From contig JAACJP010000026.1 in the NCBI GenBank assembly GCA_013368375.1, forward strand, positions 310,001 to 374,000: 64,000 nucleotides of DNA, given 5' to 3'. Of this stretch, positions 43,406-54,403 are shown one piece after another (within the stretch, counting starts at the first letter, position 1; the number at the start of each line of letters is the position of its first letter). Made by a program: the position numbers and the translations under genes. Under the pieces are notes generated by a model, which saw only the letters and a list, made by a program, of their open reading frames with translations, searched no databases and was not told the origin of the DNA. Source of the stretch: Tricholomella constricta (Eukaryota; Basidiomycota; Agaricomycetes; Agaricales; Lyophyllaceae).

Positions 43406-43739
43406 CTAGTATTGTGCCAGGCTACCCTCAAATAACCCATGTCCAGGAATAAAGATGCAGTATAGTTGGAGGAAGAACATGGGCATCAGGAAAGCCAGTG
43501 GTGGGTTGTATAGTGAGTAGCATCGTGAGGCGGCGTGATCGGCCGCTCGGTTTAGACGCGCAGGCAGGGGCTGATTGACAGTATGGGCTTTGACGTGTAC
43601 GACGGTTATCTTGTCCTGTTCGTCGCGAAGGATGTCGCGAAGCCAACGATGAACGGCGGACGGCACAGTGGAAGTAGACGCCGCAAGCCAATCAACAACA
43701 GGAAGATAGTCTGTGTAGACAGTCCCCCCATGGTTGTGT
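43406..43739 (-). pseudogene. Retroelement RNase H fragment
   Basis: The minus strand reads GTVYTDYLPVVDWLAA, then VHRWLRDIL, ITVVHVKAHT and LPARLNRAADHAASR. This is the second half of an RNase H-like domain (TDS-type, HVKAHT, N-x-AADHAA) as found in Agaricomycete non-LTR elements. A polymerase part was not found next to it, so it is an isolated fragment unrelated to the Tad1 element of this window. Confidence 0.5.
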
Positions 43740-44419
43740 TTAGCGATTCAAGTCGCGGAAAGGCAGCAGGCGACCTCAGCGTGAGACGTGGTGGCCACAT
43801 ACCGTGAGGAGACCAGAGAGGCGACCAGTTCTGAGGTAGGGCCTATCATAGATAGTGTAAGTGACAATGGAGGTTGAAAAGAAATTCATAGGTAAAATTG
43901 TAGGTGGGGAAGGGGGGATGAAAGACGCATCGGAGCCACACACGCGATCCAGAAGGTTGTGAAGGGGCGGAGGGCAGAGACAACAGGAGGCGCTCTGTGG
44001 TCTCCTGGCGGAGGGGAGGAGGGAGGAGTAGGTCGGGGCCAGCGGGTGACAAGGAAGAGATGTAAGGGAATGTAGATGTAGACCAAGATAGGAATTCATG
44101 CCAGTCGCGATATAGAGAAGATGTGGGGGAGGCGTTGTAAATAGTACGTGGTGAAACAACATTAAAGATGAGGGTGTGGTAGTCGGGACAAAACCGAGAT
44201 GACGAAGAGTATGGAAGCCGCGGCGATACATTCGGCTGAGGGGTGGGTGGGGGAAAACGAGGGACTAGCTAGCACCTATAAGATTTGCATAATGTCGCAT
44301 TCAGCGGATGAAATAACGAGCAATGTGATGCATGCTACGCTCAACCCCTCGAGTGAGTGGCCGTTTCAGGTGGACAGAAGGTACTCTAGATCAAGGTTCT
44401 CAGTTTTAGCTGCTTGCTC

Positions 44420-45686
44420 CTATAAAAATTTTAAACACCTCCTATGAGAAACAGCAGATGTATGGAATGATTTTGAGACTCCCAATTTCGAAGAAGCGAT
44501 CTGTTTCCGGAGGGATCTGTGCTTCACCGTGTCCAGAGGAAGAGGTCTCTGAGCGGCCATAAACCGACTTGAAGGGCAGATCAGCTATATGAATGGGGAA
44601 CTAATATATGACGACATACCTTGTGTTCTTGAGAACATCTCTACGCAGCTGCACTTCTGACAGCCAGTCTGATCTTCGTCCTGGTTTCATTCGGGCTTCG
44701 AAGATAGGCCGATGTTCCTCGCGCAAACTATCTCTGACAGCAGCGTGCTCGGGCTCGAGTTTGCCATCAGCAAGTATGCGATGATTTCGTAACGTGTAGG
44801 TCGCGATGTAGCCGATGTAGACATCCAGTTTAAGCGTCAGCGTCATCACGCGGAGACCAGTGGGTGGATCCAATAAGGTATCAAACAGTGCATCCAAGAA
44901 TGCTGCACGCGTGGGGAACCGAATATCGGCGTGCTGTTTGGGCAGGGTACTGAGGGACACGGAGCGGTCATGCTGGCGGATATCGAAGGAGAAGAATGAC
45001 TGGGGGTGAAGATAGATATCCACTGGATCGTCTTCATGCCGTAAATGAGGGAGCTTTGTTGTCCGCAGGTAGATGGAATTCGGGAAGCACGATGGCTGCG
45101 CGGGATCAAACATTCGCATCTCGAGCCATCCAGGAGCGGCCCCATAGATCCTTTCATAGGGAAGGGTGGATGTGATAGTGAGAGCGGCTTTTTCTAGGTC
45201 TTCATCTGGGACAAGCAGCTGGAGGGCGAACAAGCTGGTTGGAACAAAGTATACGAACGAGAGCGCGTCTTCCGCCCATACAAGACATGGAATATTGGCC
45301 CGAGTTATAGCTAGCGCTGGTGCAAGGCGAAGACATTGAGTCTCGATGCTGTCTGTACTTTGGTCGTAGAAGTGTAGCATGGATACGTGCTAGCTGGTAA
45401 AACCGCGATTGGGGAGCTGGAAAGGCTGGAAATGTCTATATCGTAAATTAAAGTCACCGTGCGAAACCACCTGCTTATCGCCATCAACGACGATGACGGA
45501 CGTGTTCACGCTGCTGACGTTGCCCAAGACCTCCAATGCGTTCACTGCTCTAAAATCTACAGTGACTGATGACGGGTCGGCATCTCCTCGTCGCAAGACT
45601 GCTCGCTTGGACACCGACTCTGACGCTGCTTCTGCTTCTAGATCAAACCGGACGCGTCTCGCAGGCCCGATAAAGATAAGTATCAT
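44420..45686 (-). CDS. Unrecognised gene family, copy 3 (intact model, 377 aa)
   Basis: Exons 45686-45471, 45389-44620, 44567-44420; 1134 nt, all junctions in frame. Intron 1 has a CAG/GTGGTT donor and CTAG acceptor, intron 2 a GTATGT donor and CAAG acceptor. The start ATG opens MILIFIGPARRVRF. Blocks conserved in all three copies include AVNALEVLGNV, SVIVVDGDKQ, CLVWAEDALSFVYF and LRHEDDPVDIYLHPQSFFSF, and the C-terminus is basic. No signal peptide, transmembrane helix or catalytic motif was recognised, so no function is given. It is the only copy with start, frame and stop all present. Its 5' flank ends abruptly at about 45725, where cullin sequence begins. Confidence 0.65.
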
Positions 45687-45738
45687 CGGCGACCATCGTA
45701 CGTGAACCTTTGGATGAGTGCGAGGAATCGTTGAAATG

Positions 45739-48370
45739 ACTCTACATAGAGAAGAAACCTATCGGCGGTGATGCACACCATAATCTGCTCCGACGGAGCA
45801 TCAGGACGATTCTGACGCGGGATAGCAGCGAGGATATCCCTGCGACGTATGAAGGCATCTACGCTGCCTGTCGCTCCATTGTGACCGTCGCAAATAAGGG
45901 GGAAGGGCTGTACGGGACCTTGAGAATCGAACTCGAACAATCCATCGGCCGTCTCGCGAACAGTCTCACCGCACAGCATATCCCGGAAGATGAGGCCGCA
46001 CAGTGGATCACAGAGTTTGTTGGAGCTTGTTCTTGGTTTGAGAAACAGATCGTGAGTGTACCCAGGTCGTTAATCGATGAAAATCACCGAATCTATCACG
46101 CAGTCGCTGCTCCAATCGTTGTTGACGTACCTGGATCAAGTCTACGTTGTAAATGAAGGCAACATGAAGAGCATTCGGTAAAGTGGCTCTTCAAATGCTA
46201 GAATTTCACACTTATCTATGTTCCAGAACGCTCGCCTTTGGCCTCTTTTCAGAAAAGGTCTTCGAGAACCCCCAAATTGCGCTGCGACTCAGAGGCGGCA
46301 TCCTCGAGTGGGTGAACTATGAACGGAAATTTCGCCTGGAACATGATCTCCGGCCGCAAATCCCTCAGCTCATCGCACATCTCATATCGCACAAGCAGTA
46401 TTCCGCTTTTGAGGAATACTTTGTTAAGATCACGCATGAATTTTACACAGCGGAGTCGGAGGAGCTCTCGCAGTCCATGAAGGCTGATGCCAAGGGCTTT
46501 TTCAAGCACTGTCACCTGCGCATCGAAGAAGAGGGTCAGAGGGCAAAAGACGTCTTGCCTATCGGGAGCTGGACGCTTATCCGAGAAACGGTTGAGCGAG
46601 CCCTGTGGTCTGGGAGACTGGAGTGGCTAGCGAATGAGAGTGCGTCGACTCGAGATGAGCTAAATTTCTGTCTGATCTTCTGTTAACAGATGTTGGCCTG
46701 TACGTGGAAACCAAGGACCTCACTACGTTGGCGACGATGCATGACCTCTTTGCCCGTGTGGATGGAGTCAAGGCCCTGGTCAACGCGTTCCGAGCGTATA
46801 TCCAGGTAAAAAACTCCCACCTCATCTCATTTATGAAACTCACATCTTCCGTAGGCCCGCGTACAAGCCATCGTCAAAGACGAGGACGAGGACGAGAATA
46901 TGGTGCAGCGCTTGCTCGACTTCAAGCGGCTAGCAGACACGGCAATCAACACCGCTTTCCTCGACGACAAGCCGAGATCCACCAGCACCACGAGCAAGCA
47001 GCCAAACAGCGACTTCGTGTATGCTTTGGGTGATGCGTTCACGATGGGCTTCAAGGCGCGCCGCAACAAGCCCGCAGAGATGATCGCCAAGTACCTCGAC
47101 CGCGCGATGCGCAGAGGCCAGGGCGCAACGAGCGACGCGGAGTTCGAAGCGCTGCTCGACTCGGTTCTGGCGCTGTATCGCTTCACCGAGGATAAGGACG
47201 TGTTCAGAACATTCTACCACCGTTCCCTGGCGAAGCGCCTGCTGCTCGAGAAGAGCGCATCGGACGATTTCGAGGCTGCCATGCTGAAGAAGTTGAAAGA
47301 AAGTATGTAGCCCTCCTTTCTGCCTCTCGAGGGCGTTCTGATGTGACATCCGACGACAGAGTATGATCCTGAGTTCGGGATGGGCGAGGACATGTTCAAG
47401 GACTTGGCGCTTTCGAGGGAGTCCATGCGGGAGTACCACTCGAAGCTGGATAGCGAAAGCCCTGGGCACAAGTTGACGGCGATGGTGTTGCAGCGCAGCG
47501 CCTGGCCGTTCACCGTGCGGAAAGCCAGCATCGATTTACCTCCCAATGTACGTTATTTCCCTTCTTGCTTCGTCTGAGCCCCATTAACTTTTTCGACAGA
47601 TGCAAGACGAGCTGACGGCATACGCCAATTACTACAAGCAACGGCACTCGGGACATGTGCTTGACTGGGATCACGCATTGGGAACTGCCACATTGAAAGG
47701 GCGTTTCAGCGCCGGCCCCAAAGAGCTTTCGGTCAGCTTGTACCAAGCCGTCATCCTCCTCCTCTTCAACGACTCCCCGGAGTGGCGCTACCCCGAGATC
47801 ATGGAGCAGACGAGGATGAGTTGAGTTGTTCTCGTCGTTTCGGCTGTCATCTTGCTGACGAAGGTGCTTGTGTATAGATGAAGATGAGCTGAAGAGGACG
47901 TTGCAGAGCTTGGCATGCGGGAAGAAGAAAGTGCTCAAGAAGATCCCACCCGGACGAGACGTGGACGACAGCGACGTGTTCAGGTTCAACGCAGACTTCG
48001 AGGACCCCCGTGCAAAGGTGCACATCAACTCCATCCAAGCCAAAGTCACGGTGCGTCGTCCCTCCCTTTCCAATCTACCTACTCACTCAAGTAAGTATGG
48101 CTTTGGTTTATGTAGCCGGAGGAATCGAAGCGGACAAACGAGTCGATCGAAGGCGACAGGAAACATTATCTCGATGCGGCCATCGTGCGCATCATGAAGG
48201 CGCGCAAGGAGCTGACGTATGAGCAGCTCAAGACGGCCACCATCGAGGCGGTGAAGAACCATTTCGTGCCGACGGTGGATGCGATTAAGAAGCGGGTCGA
48301 TGCGCTGGTGGAGAGCGATTATTTGGAACGGAGCCTGGAGGATAAGGCAAAGTTTTTGTATGTTGCTTGA
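45739..48370 (+). CDS. cul4: Cullin-4 family ubiquitin-ligase scaffold, 5' end missing
   Basis: Exons ending/starting at 46051/46104, 46177/46227, 46639/46690, 46805/46855, 47302/47360, 47547/47600, 47819/47878 and 48050/48116, stop 48370; all in frame. Cullins hold an adaptor at the N-terminus and the RING protein Rbx1 at the C-terminus. CUL4 features: ENMVQRLLDFKRLAD, RRNKPAEMIAKYLDRAMRRG, KDVFRTFYHRSLAKRLLLEK, DELKRTLQSLACGKKKVL, and the neddylation site DAAIVRIMKARK with Lys at 48197-48199, ending in FLYVA. The frame opens after TGA at about 45738 with no ATG before conserved sequence, and roughly 100 N-terminal residues are lacking. The 5' flank is homologous to the flank of the gene family. 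Either the first exons were lost in that rearrangement or a distant exon exists. Confidence 0.85.
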
Positions 48371-49020
48371 ACTATGTAGAACCCACGTCGATACAAAACC
48401 GTTATGGACCCATACGTTGTTTATCTCGTGCACCGGATGGTGAGGTGCGTTTTTACGCCTGTGGCGTTTTGTGTCTGGAATAAAGGTGGCGAGACCGCTA
48501 GAGGCTTGTGTCCAACGTTGATCAAGGCCAACGGAGTAGAGTACATGCAACTCAGTCCAAAGACTACAGAGGTCGTGGACGGGAGTGGCCATCAATGAAT
48601 GAAAATTCTGCTTCGGTCTTTGGTAATGGCCGCTTCACCGGGAGAGCAGTGTGGCGTACCAGGCTAGAAAAAATCCTTCCACAATATTGAGACCCAAGAT
48701 AGCTCTAATACAGCTTTATATGGTGGAGTGTTCAAAATGGCATTCGACGACTCGCGCCTCTTATCTACTGAGGAGATTTTGAGAATGGACAGGGAAGGAT
48801 GCAGACTCAATTTCTGTTTTTCCCTCCCCCCCCTGCTCCTCTCACAACGTTAACGTGTAATCCATTCGGAAGGTATCAATTCCACATCGTAAGTTTTCTA
48901 CACATACAACTGGTCACTTTTCAGTTCTTTTGACATGCCCACGTTGAGCTTTCCTCTCTTATAAAGAAGCCCACAACTTACAAAATATACACACACATCC
49001 CAATTTCAACCGCAATCCCC
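48371..49020. other. Intergenic gap between convergent cul4 and the E2 gene
   Basis: Only short chance frames are seen. The region is the shared 3' side of two convergent genes and is A/T-rich near 48890-49000. No repeat or RNA gene was recognised. Confidence 0.5.
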
Positions 49021-50813
49021 TTACACCCCCTCCCCAATAAGCCTCTCCGGCCTCTCCACCCACCCCCTCCAGCTCTCCACAAACGCCGCCAACTCCGCCC
49101 CCTCCACAACTCTATGATCCGCACTCCAGCTCACTCCCATCTTAAGCCTCCTTTCCCCTCCCTTCTCTCCGAACACGCCATCCACATCCCACACCCACTT
49201 CGCCCGTCCCAGCGCCACGATCGCCACGCCCCCGCCCGGCACAAGCACCGGCGCCGCGAACTCGCCCGCGCCGATGGCGCCCACATTCGACACCGTGATC
49301 GTGCCCCCGCGTTTCGGCATCTCCTTCGGCGTCAGCGCAGTTGGCACCTGCCGGCCCAGGTGCGCGAGATGCGAGAGGCGCGAGGCGAGGGCGTAGATGG
49401 AGGAGGCGTCGACGGAGGTGAGGGTTGGGGTGTAGAGCCCGGTGGGGGTGGAGAGGGCGATGCTGATGTCGGCGTGTGGGCGGATTGTTAGTGTTGGTTT
49501 TGCGCTAGGGGTGGAGGTGGAGGGAGAGGGGGAGGTGGGTGTGATGGAGGCGCGGAGGAGGGGCCACTCGAGCATTGCCCTTGAGAGCGTTTTGAGGAGG
49601 ATGGGAAGGTAGGTCAGGCGGTTGTATTGTTGTGAGGGGGACACGGGTCCTGGGGTCGGCGCGGGGTAAAGCGCGGAGGGGTTGACGGCGGATGACGAAG
49701 TTTTTGGGGGAGTGTGCAGGAAGTGCCCGGGGATGTGCGCGTTCAGAGTCGGGAGGAGCTGGTGCAGGGCTGTTAGGTCCAGTGTGGTAGAGTAGCTAAC
49801 CAGACGCGTCAATAAAAGCTCATACTATGCACACAAGCGACGTACCCAAAGTGAGGGATCTCGAGACTCTGGAACACGAAATACAATAAGTCAAAACCCT
49901 TGCACGAGAATCAAGAAATGGTAACACGCACCTTCTCCATAGCCTTCCACATTCCATACCGAGTCCTCCCCAGCTCCACCACCACATCCTGACCGAGATC
50001 AGCCGCAGCCGCCATCAAAGGCTGCTGCTGCGTCGTCGGGGGTGCCGCAGGCCGAACCAGGTGCGCCTCCACATCAGATTTCTCTATCCTTCCGCCCTTC
50101 CCAGACCCTGGGGCGAGGCGAGCGAGGTCCACCCCCTTCTGCCGCGCAAAATGGCGCACCGAGGGTGCAGCAAAGACATTTTCCCCCGCGCCTGTGGCTG
50201 TGGACGTGGGTGTGAAGTTCGGATCCAAAGGGTGTAAACGGCGCTCCGCCTCAGGCTTCCGTTCCACAGCGGCCGCTGGAGGAGTTGTCGCTGCCTCTGG
50301 TTGAGACGCAGGTGCAGGTGCGGGTGTGGGTGCAGTTGCTTCAGCAGCGGGTTCCTCCACGCCGTCCACTGCCTCCTCGTCGACCTCAATGAGACAGAGC
50401 CCCGCGCCGACTTTCGCGACCTCGCCCTCCTGCACAAGCAGCTCTTTGATGATGCCGTCGAACGGGCTCGTAATCTCCACGCTCGCCTTGTCGCTCTGCA
50501 CCTCGCAGAGCGGATCAAAGGCCGATATTTTCGCCGCAGGCTGCACGGACCTACATCGCAGGTCCACCACGCAAGGAGAAAGCAGGGGTTAGGGAGAAAA
50601 TCGGGGAGAGCGTCAGTGAGTAGTATGGGAAGAGCAAGTGGAGTTCCGGCCGGACCATTTTATGACCTCGCACTCAGTTATGCCCTCTCCAATATCTGCG
50701 AGCTTGAATTTCTGGATGACCTTGCGTGCGGCCCAGTATGCGGGTGTTGTGTGGAAGTAGGAAACGACAGAGGGACGGCCGAGCAGTCGGCGGACAGGGC
50801 GGGCCACGAGCAT
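49021..50813 (-). CDS. Branched-chain 2-oxoacid dehydrogenase E2 (dihydrolipoyl acyltransferase), mitochondrial
   Basis: Exons (minus): 50813-50656, 50550-49932, 49868-49846, 49795-49021; 524 aa. The N-terminus MLVARPVRRLLGRPSVVSYF is an Arg-rich amphipathic mitochondrial presequence. The lipoyl domain follows (FKLADIGEGITECEVIKW, then LCEVQSDKASVEI with the lipoylated Lys), then an Ala/Pro-rich hinge. A peripheral-subunit binding domain spans FAAPSVRHFARQKGVDLARL to SGKGGRIEKSDV. The acyltransferase domain begins at SLEIPHFGYSTTLDLT and ends with VSWSADHRVVEGAELAAF. The protein transfers branched acyl groups to CoA at the core of the complex. IPHFGY after the linker favours the branched-chain E2 over the pyruvate or 2-oxoglutarate forms. 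The catalytic HxxxDG reads HRVVEG, Glu for Asp. Exon 3 is only 23 nt. Confidence 0.88.
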
Positions 50814-51040
50814 GTTGTGGGGTAGAAGAAGTAAACCAGCGCTTAGGGTTAGGTCTGCAGCTTTATGTGCAGGGTAGTGGAAGATCCGGGCGCCAGGCTC
50901 GTTACTCTGGCGGACGGATCTTTGCTGGGCGGAAATGTTCACAGTGCTAGGATTGACTTGATCAGAAACTATTCCTGAATTTAAAGGGCGTTCGAATGGC
51001 GGCAATGCAAGGGGCAATAAATATATAACAGAGCCTTGCA

Positions 51041-52132
51041 TTACGCGCTGAAATTGTACTTCTTCCTCGCGCGCCACTCCACAAACGCGGGCCAGATCCA
51101 ATACAACAAGTGTCCGAACCTCATCACGCCCGGCATGAACACCGTCTTCTCATACGTGTCCACCGCCTCTATGCACCTCAGCGCGACGTCCTCCTTCTTG
51201 AGCCCATGCTTGTTGGGGTCCGCCTCGCGCACGGGTCCGGCATCGACCGCCGACGCACGAAAGTCGCCGTCGACGGTGGAGGGCGTGAAGAATGTAAAGT
51301 TGACGGTGGGGTGTTCGATGGAGAGTGCCTGGTAGAGCACGAGTGAGGCGGCTTTGGTCGAGGCGTAAAGTGTCCGGGTGGGGGCGGGGATGAGCGCTGC
51401 TAAGGACGAGACGAGGAGGATTGAGGGAGCGACGGAAGATGTGGTGAGGAGGGGAATCTGCGGTGGAAAGGTCAACGATTAAATTGACAAAAGTATACAA
51501 AACTACGTACAAAGGTTATGGCAGCGATGAGGGGCCCGACGTAGTTTCCTCGTGTCGCGGCAGCGGTGATGTCAACCGCCTTCTGGATCCCCTCTTTCGA
51601 GGCCTTGGACGGCGTAAACTTGGAGCCGTTACTGTGCGCCTCCAAGCCTGCGATGGCCATCAGGGGCTGCAACGCAGACACACCTGCCGCAACAATCACT
51701 GTATCCACGCCCTGCCATTCTGGAATTCTGTTAGCGTCAACACATTCTAGAGAAAACACGGTGCTGCTCACCCGTCTCCAGGGTATCCCTCAACCGCACC
51801 ATATCCTCCACGTCCGCAAAGTCCGCCGCGACACCAATGATCCTGGTGGGGCCATACGCCGAGCTCAGCGTTCCTCTCGCGCGGCACTCCTCCGCGACCT
51901 CCTCAATCTTGTCCCTTCTGCGCCCGACGACGCACACACGTGCACCGCGCTCTGCGTACAGGTTGGCTATGCTCCTGCCGATACCGCTAGATGCCCCGAG
52001 GACGAGCACGCGTTCGTCGATCTTGGCGACCTTGAGGACTCGGCGCGAGCGCAGGTAGAGGCGGCGTAGGGTGAGGATGACGGGCACGACGGCGAGGATG
52101 GCGAGCCCCTGGCGGCTGATTCCTGAATTCAT
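51041..52132 (-). CDS. Membrane-anchored short-chain dehydrogenase/reductase
   Basis: Exons (minus): 52132-51772, 51719-51511, 51457-51041; 328 aa. An N-terminal hydrophobic segment (QGLAILAVVPVILTL) followed by RRLYLRSRR would anchor it with the positive side facing the cytosol. The Rossmann fold shows VLVLGASSGIGRSIA. The next sheet ends in VVGRRRDK, with Arg residues typical of NADPH use. The catalytic part has LLVSSLAAL and YASTKAAS (Ser, YxxxK). This resembles ER-bound DHRS7/KDSR-like SDRs, but no substrate can be named. A hydrophobic patch near the end (FGHLLYWIWPAF) may add a second membrane contact. It is divergent from the ChaC gene with 421 bp between the starts. Confidence 0.85.
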
Positions 52133-52553
52133 GACTGGGTGGTGGTGGTGGTGGTGGTCAGGTCAGATGCATGCCGCTGCGATGGAGGTCAACGTTCTAC
52201 GTTTAGCGCTGTGCGAGGCGGTTACTTGATTTAGCAGATAGTATCACATGAAATTTAAATGTGAATATTTACGGTGACTATTCCATTCACTTCGATGCGG
52301 CAAGCTTCCTTTTCATGAAGAAAAGAGGGTATCTATCATTAACCAGCGCAACAATAATTATAAGGAAGTCCGACTTAATTAAAGCAGGAGACGCGGTGGG
52401 ACGAGGTAATTGCGACATATACATTTGTAATCGCCGTGATCATGGTCCGTTCAATCATATCAAGCTCTGCATTTCACCGCCATTACCACTCTCTACTAGA
52501 GCTCGAAAGTAGCCTTTCCCAGTCATACACTATTACCCCGGAATATACAATCT
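52133..52553. promoter_or_regulatory. Divergent intergenic region between SDR and ChaC genes
   Basis: A 421-bp head-to-head spacer. It contains a short GGT/GTG microsatellite at about 52139-52158 within the SDR leader and an A/T-rich middle. No specific factor site is claimed. Confidence 0.5.
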
Positions 52554-53849
52554 ATGGCATTTGTCGTGTTCGGCTATGGATCCCTCATCTTCAAGGTACG
52601 GCCTCCACAAATCATAGGCATCTTCAGTTCTTTATTTTCTACAGCCTCCACCGCACACCATCGCACAAGGTAAGATCCCCAACCAACCCTTACTCGTTAA
52701 CATCCGATCTCGAATATCTCCCAAGTCCCGGGTTTCTTAAAAGGCTACGTACGGCGATTTGCGCAAAAGTCGCATGACCACAGAGGAACGCGCGAGGTCC
52801 GAAACGCCCCTTTGTATCTCGATATACATATCATTGTTGAATATCCTCTTGTTGCATTTTCCAGAGCCCCGGTAGAGTCGTTACATTGGTGCACAAGAAG
52901 GATTGGGACAGGTTTTCTGGCTCCGTACGATATCGATCGCCCTTGTACATGTGCGCTGGTCGCTGACTTTGAAGTGCAATTAGGACGCGTTCCCTGACGA
53001 TGACGTTGTTTGGGGTGCGTCAAGTTCTTATCCTTCGTCCCTTCTTCGTATATTCAACTACGTGATAGGCATTGCATACACTATAGATCCGGCCTACGAG
53101 GCCGAAGTTCGTGACTATTTAGGTATGTAAACTGGCCTCTTTAGCCCATCCCAATCCTTAAACCGGCATATAGATTACCGGGAAAAGGTTTGTTCACCAC
53201 TGCTGATCCCTGCACCTTCTGATTCAACTTATTGTCAGGATGGATATACTATGGAGACCCTTGATATATACGGAATGGACGGAGACAAGGAACAAGTCAT
53301 CGTACACGACGTGAGTCCTCGAGTTCTCATCTGTAATTACCACCTAATGGTACTCCCATCACTAGGCATTTGTGAGTCGGTTGCCCATTACGCCATTCTC
53401 CTCGAATCTCTCAATTCGATAGTGTTACGTCGGGCACGACAACAACCCCTCCTTCGGTACGTGATGGCATTTCTCCCCAAATGTAATAAACCGGATGGAG
53501 GATGACCCGGAACGCGTCGACAGTCGGATCTGAGCCGCTCGATACCCTCGCCGAGCGAATATGGGCATCCGTTGGCCCATCAGGCCGCAACAAGGTATGT
53601 CCCCCACCCCCCACCTCCCCCCATCTCCACCCAAACAGTAAATTCTGTATTATCATTGATATACAGGATTACCTCTACAACCTCGTGAACGCCGTCCGAG
53701 ATCTCTCCCCGAGCTCTTACGATTCGCATCTGTACGCTCTCGAGGTGAGTTTATAGCCTCAAATCCGTAATCTTGATGTAGCCTTGCGAACATACACATA
53801 CCTGCAGGCGAAAGTACGCGCTTTGGATGCGCAACATGGTGCTAAGTAG
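52554..53849 (+). CDS. ChaC-type gamma-glutamylcyclotransferase (glutathione degradation)
   Basis: Thirteen exons: 52554-52595, 52645-52669, 52726-52796, 52865-52924, 52984-53014, 53069-53122, 53174-53187, 53239-53310, 53366-53371, 53423-53456, 53524-53594, 53667-53744, 53808-53849; 199 aa, the usual size of ChaC proteins. The family cleaves the gamma-glutamyl bond of glutathione in the cytosol, giving 5-oxoproline and Cys-Gly. Family signatures are VVFGYGSLIFK at the start (substrate-binding YGSL), RRFAQKSHDHRGTRE, VWGIAYTI, LDYREKDGY with the catalytic Glu, and VGSEPLDTLAERIW. Exon 9 is 6 nt and exon 7 is 14 nt, and both are needed to keep these motifs in frame. One acceptor (52725) is CAAG. 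Confidence 0.9.
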
Positions 53850-54403
53850 CACGTAGGGTATGGGGTGTTATATTGACGCTTCGTGCAGCATTGACAATGC
53901 CAGTAGTGTGCTTTGTACCCACCCACGGCCACCCACCCAACAATGAATTCGGGGTGTATGGAGATTTGGCTCGTTCAAATCCATCAATTAAGCAAGGGAT
54001 ACATACGTCGCGCGAATAACGAATGGAAGAGACAAGTTAAAGTATGTAAAAAGTCACATTGGCTTGTTGCGTTGCAGTCGATGTGAAATTCGCAGGGCTC
54101 CAAGTGCAAGTACAAGTGCAAGTGCCAAATGACATATCCTTGCTTTCTCCAGGATCCACTTGGGTCCTGGGTCCTGAACTACTCCCGTTTGGCGTTCGTG
54201 TTGAATACTGCTGATATCCGAATGGCGATTCACCCGATTGGCTCCGCGCGCGATAAGATAAGATCCAGCGAATCAGCGATCGAAATTTTCAGTGACTCGG
54301 ATCATCGAAACCGGACCTGCATAAAAATGATCATGAACCTCGCTTGTCCGCTTGTTCGCGTTGACTATTCCCCCATTTTCCCCAGAGTATTATTACTCTC
54401 ACC

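Noticed and set aside
43776..44231. 151-codon minus-strand frame
   Set aside because: Low-complexity Pro/Leu/Ser-rich sequence from a C/T-rich tract, without conserved motif.
46930..47469. 179-codon minus-strand frame opposite cul4
   Set aside because: Spans cullin exons and an intron on the opposite strand; composition follows the cullin codons.
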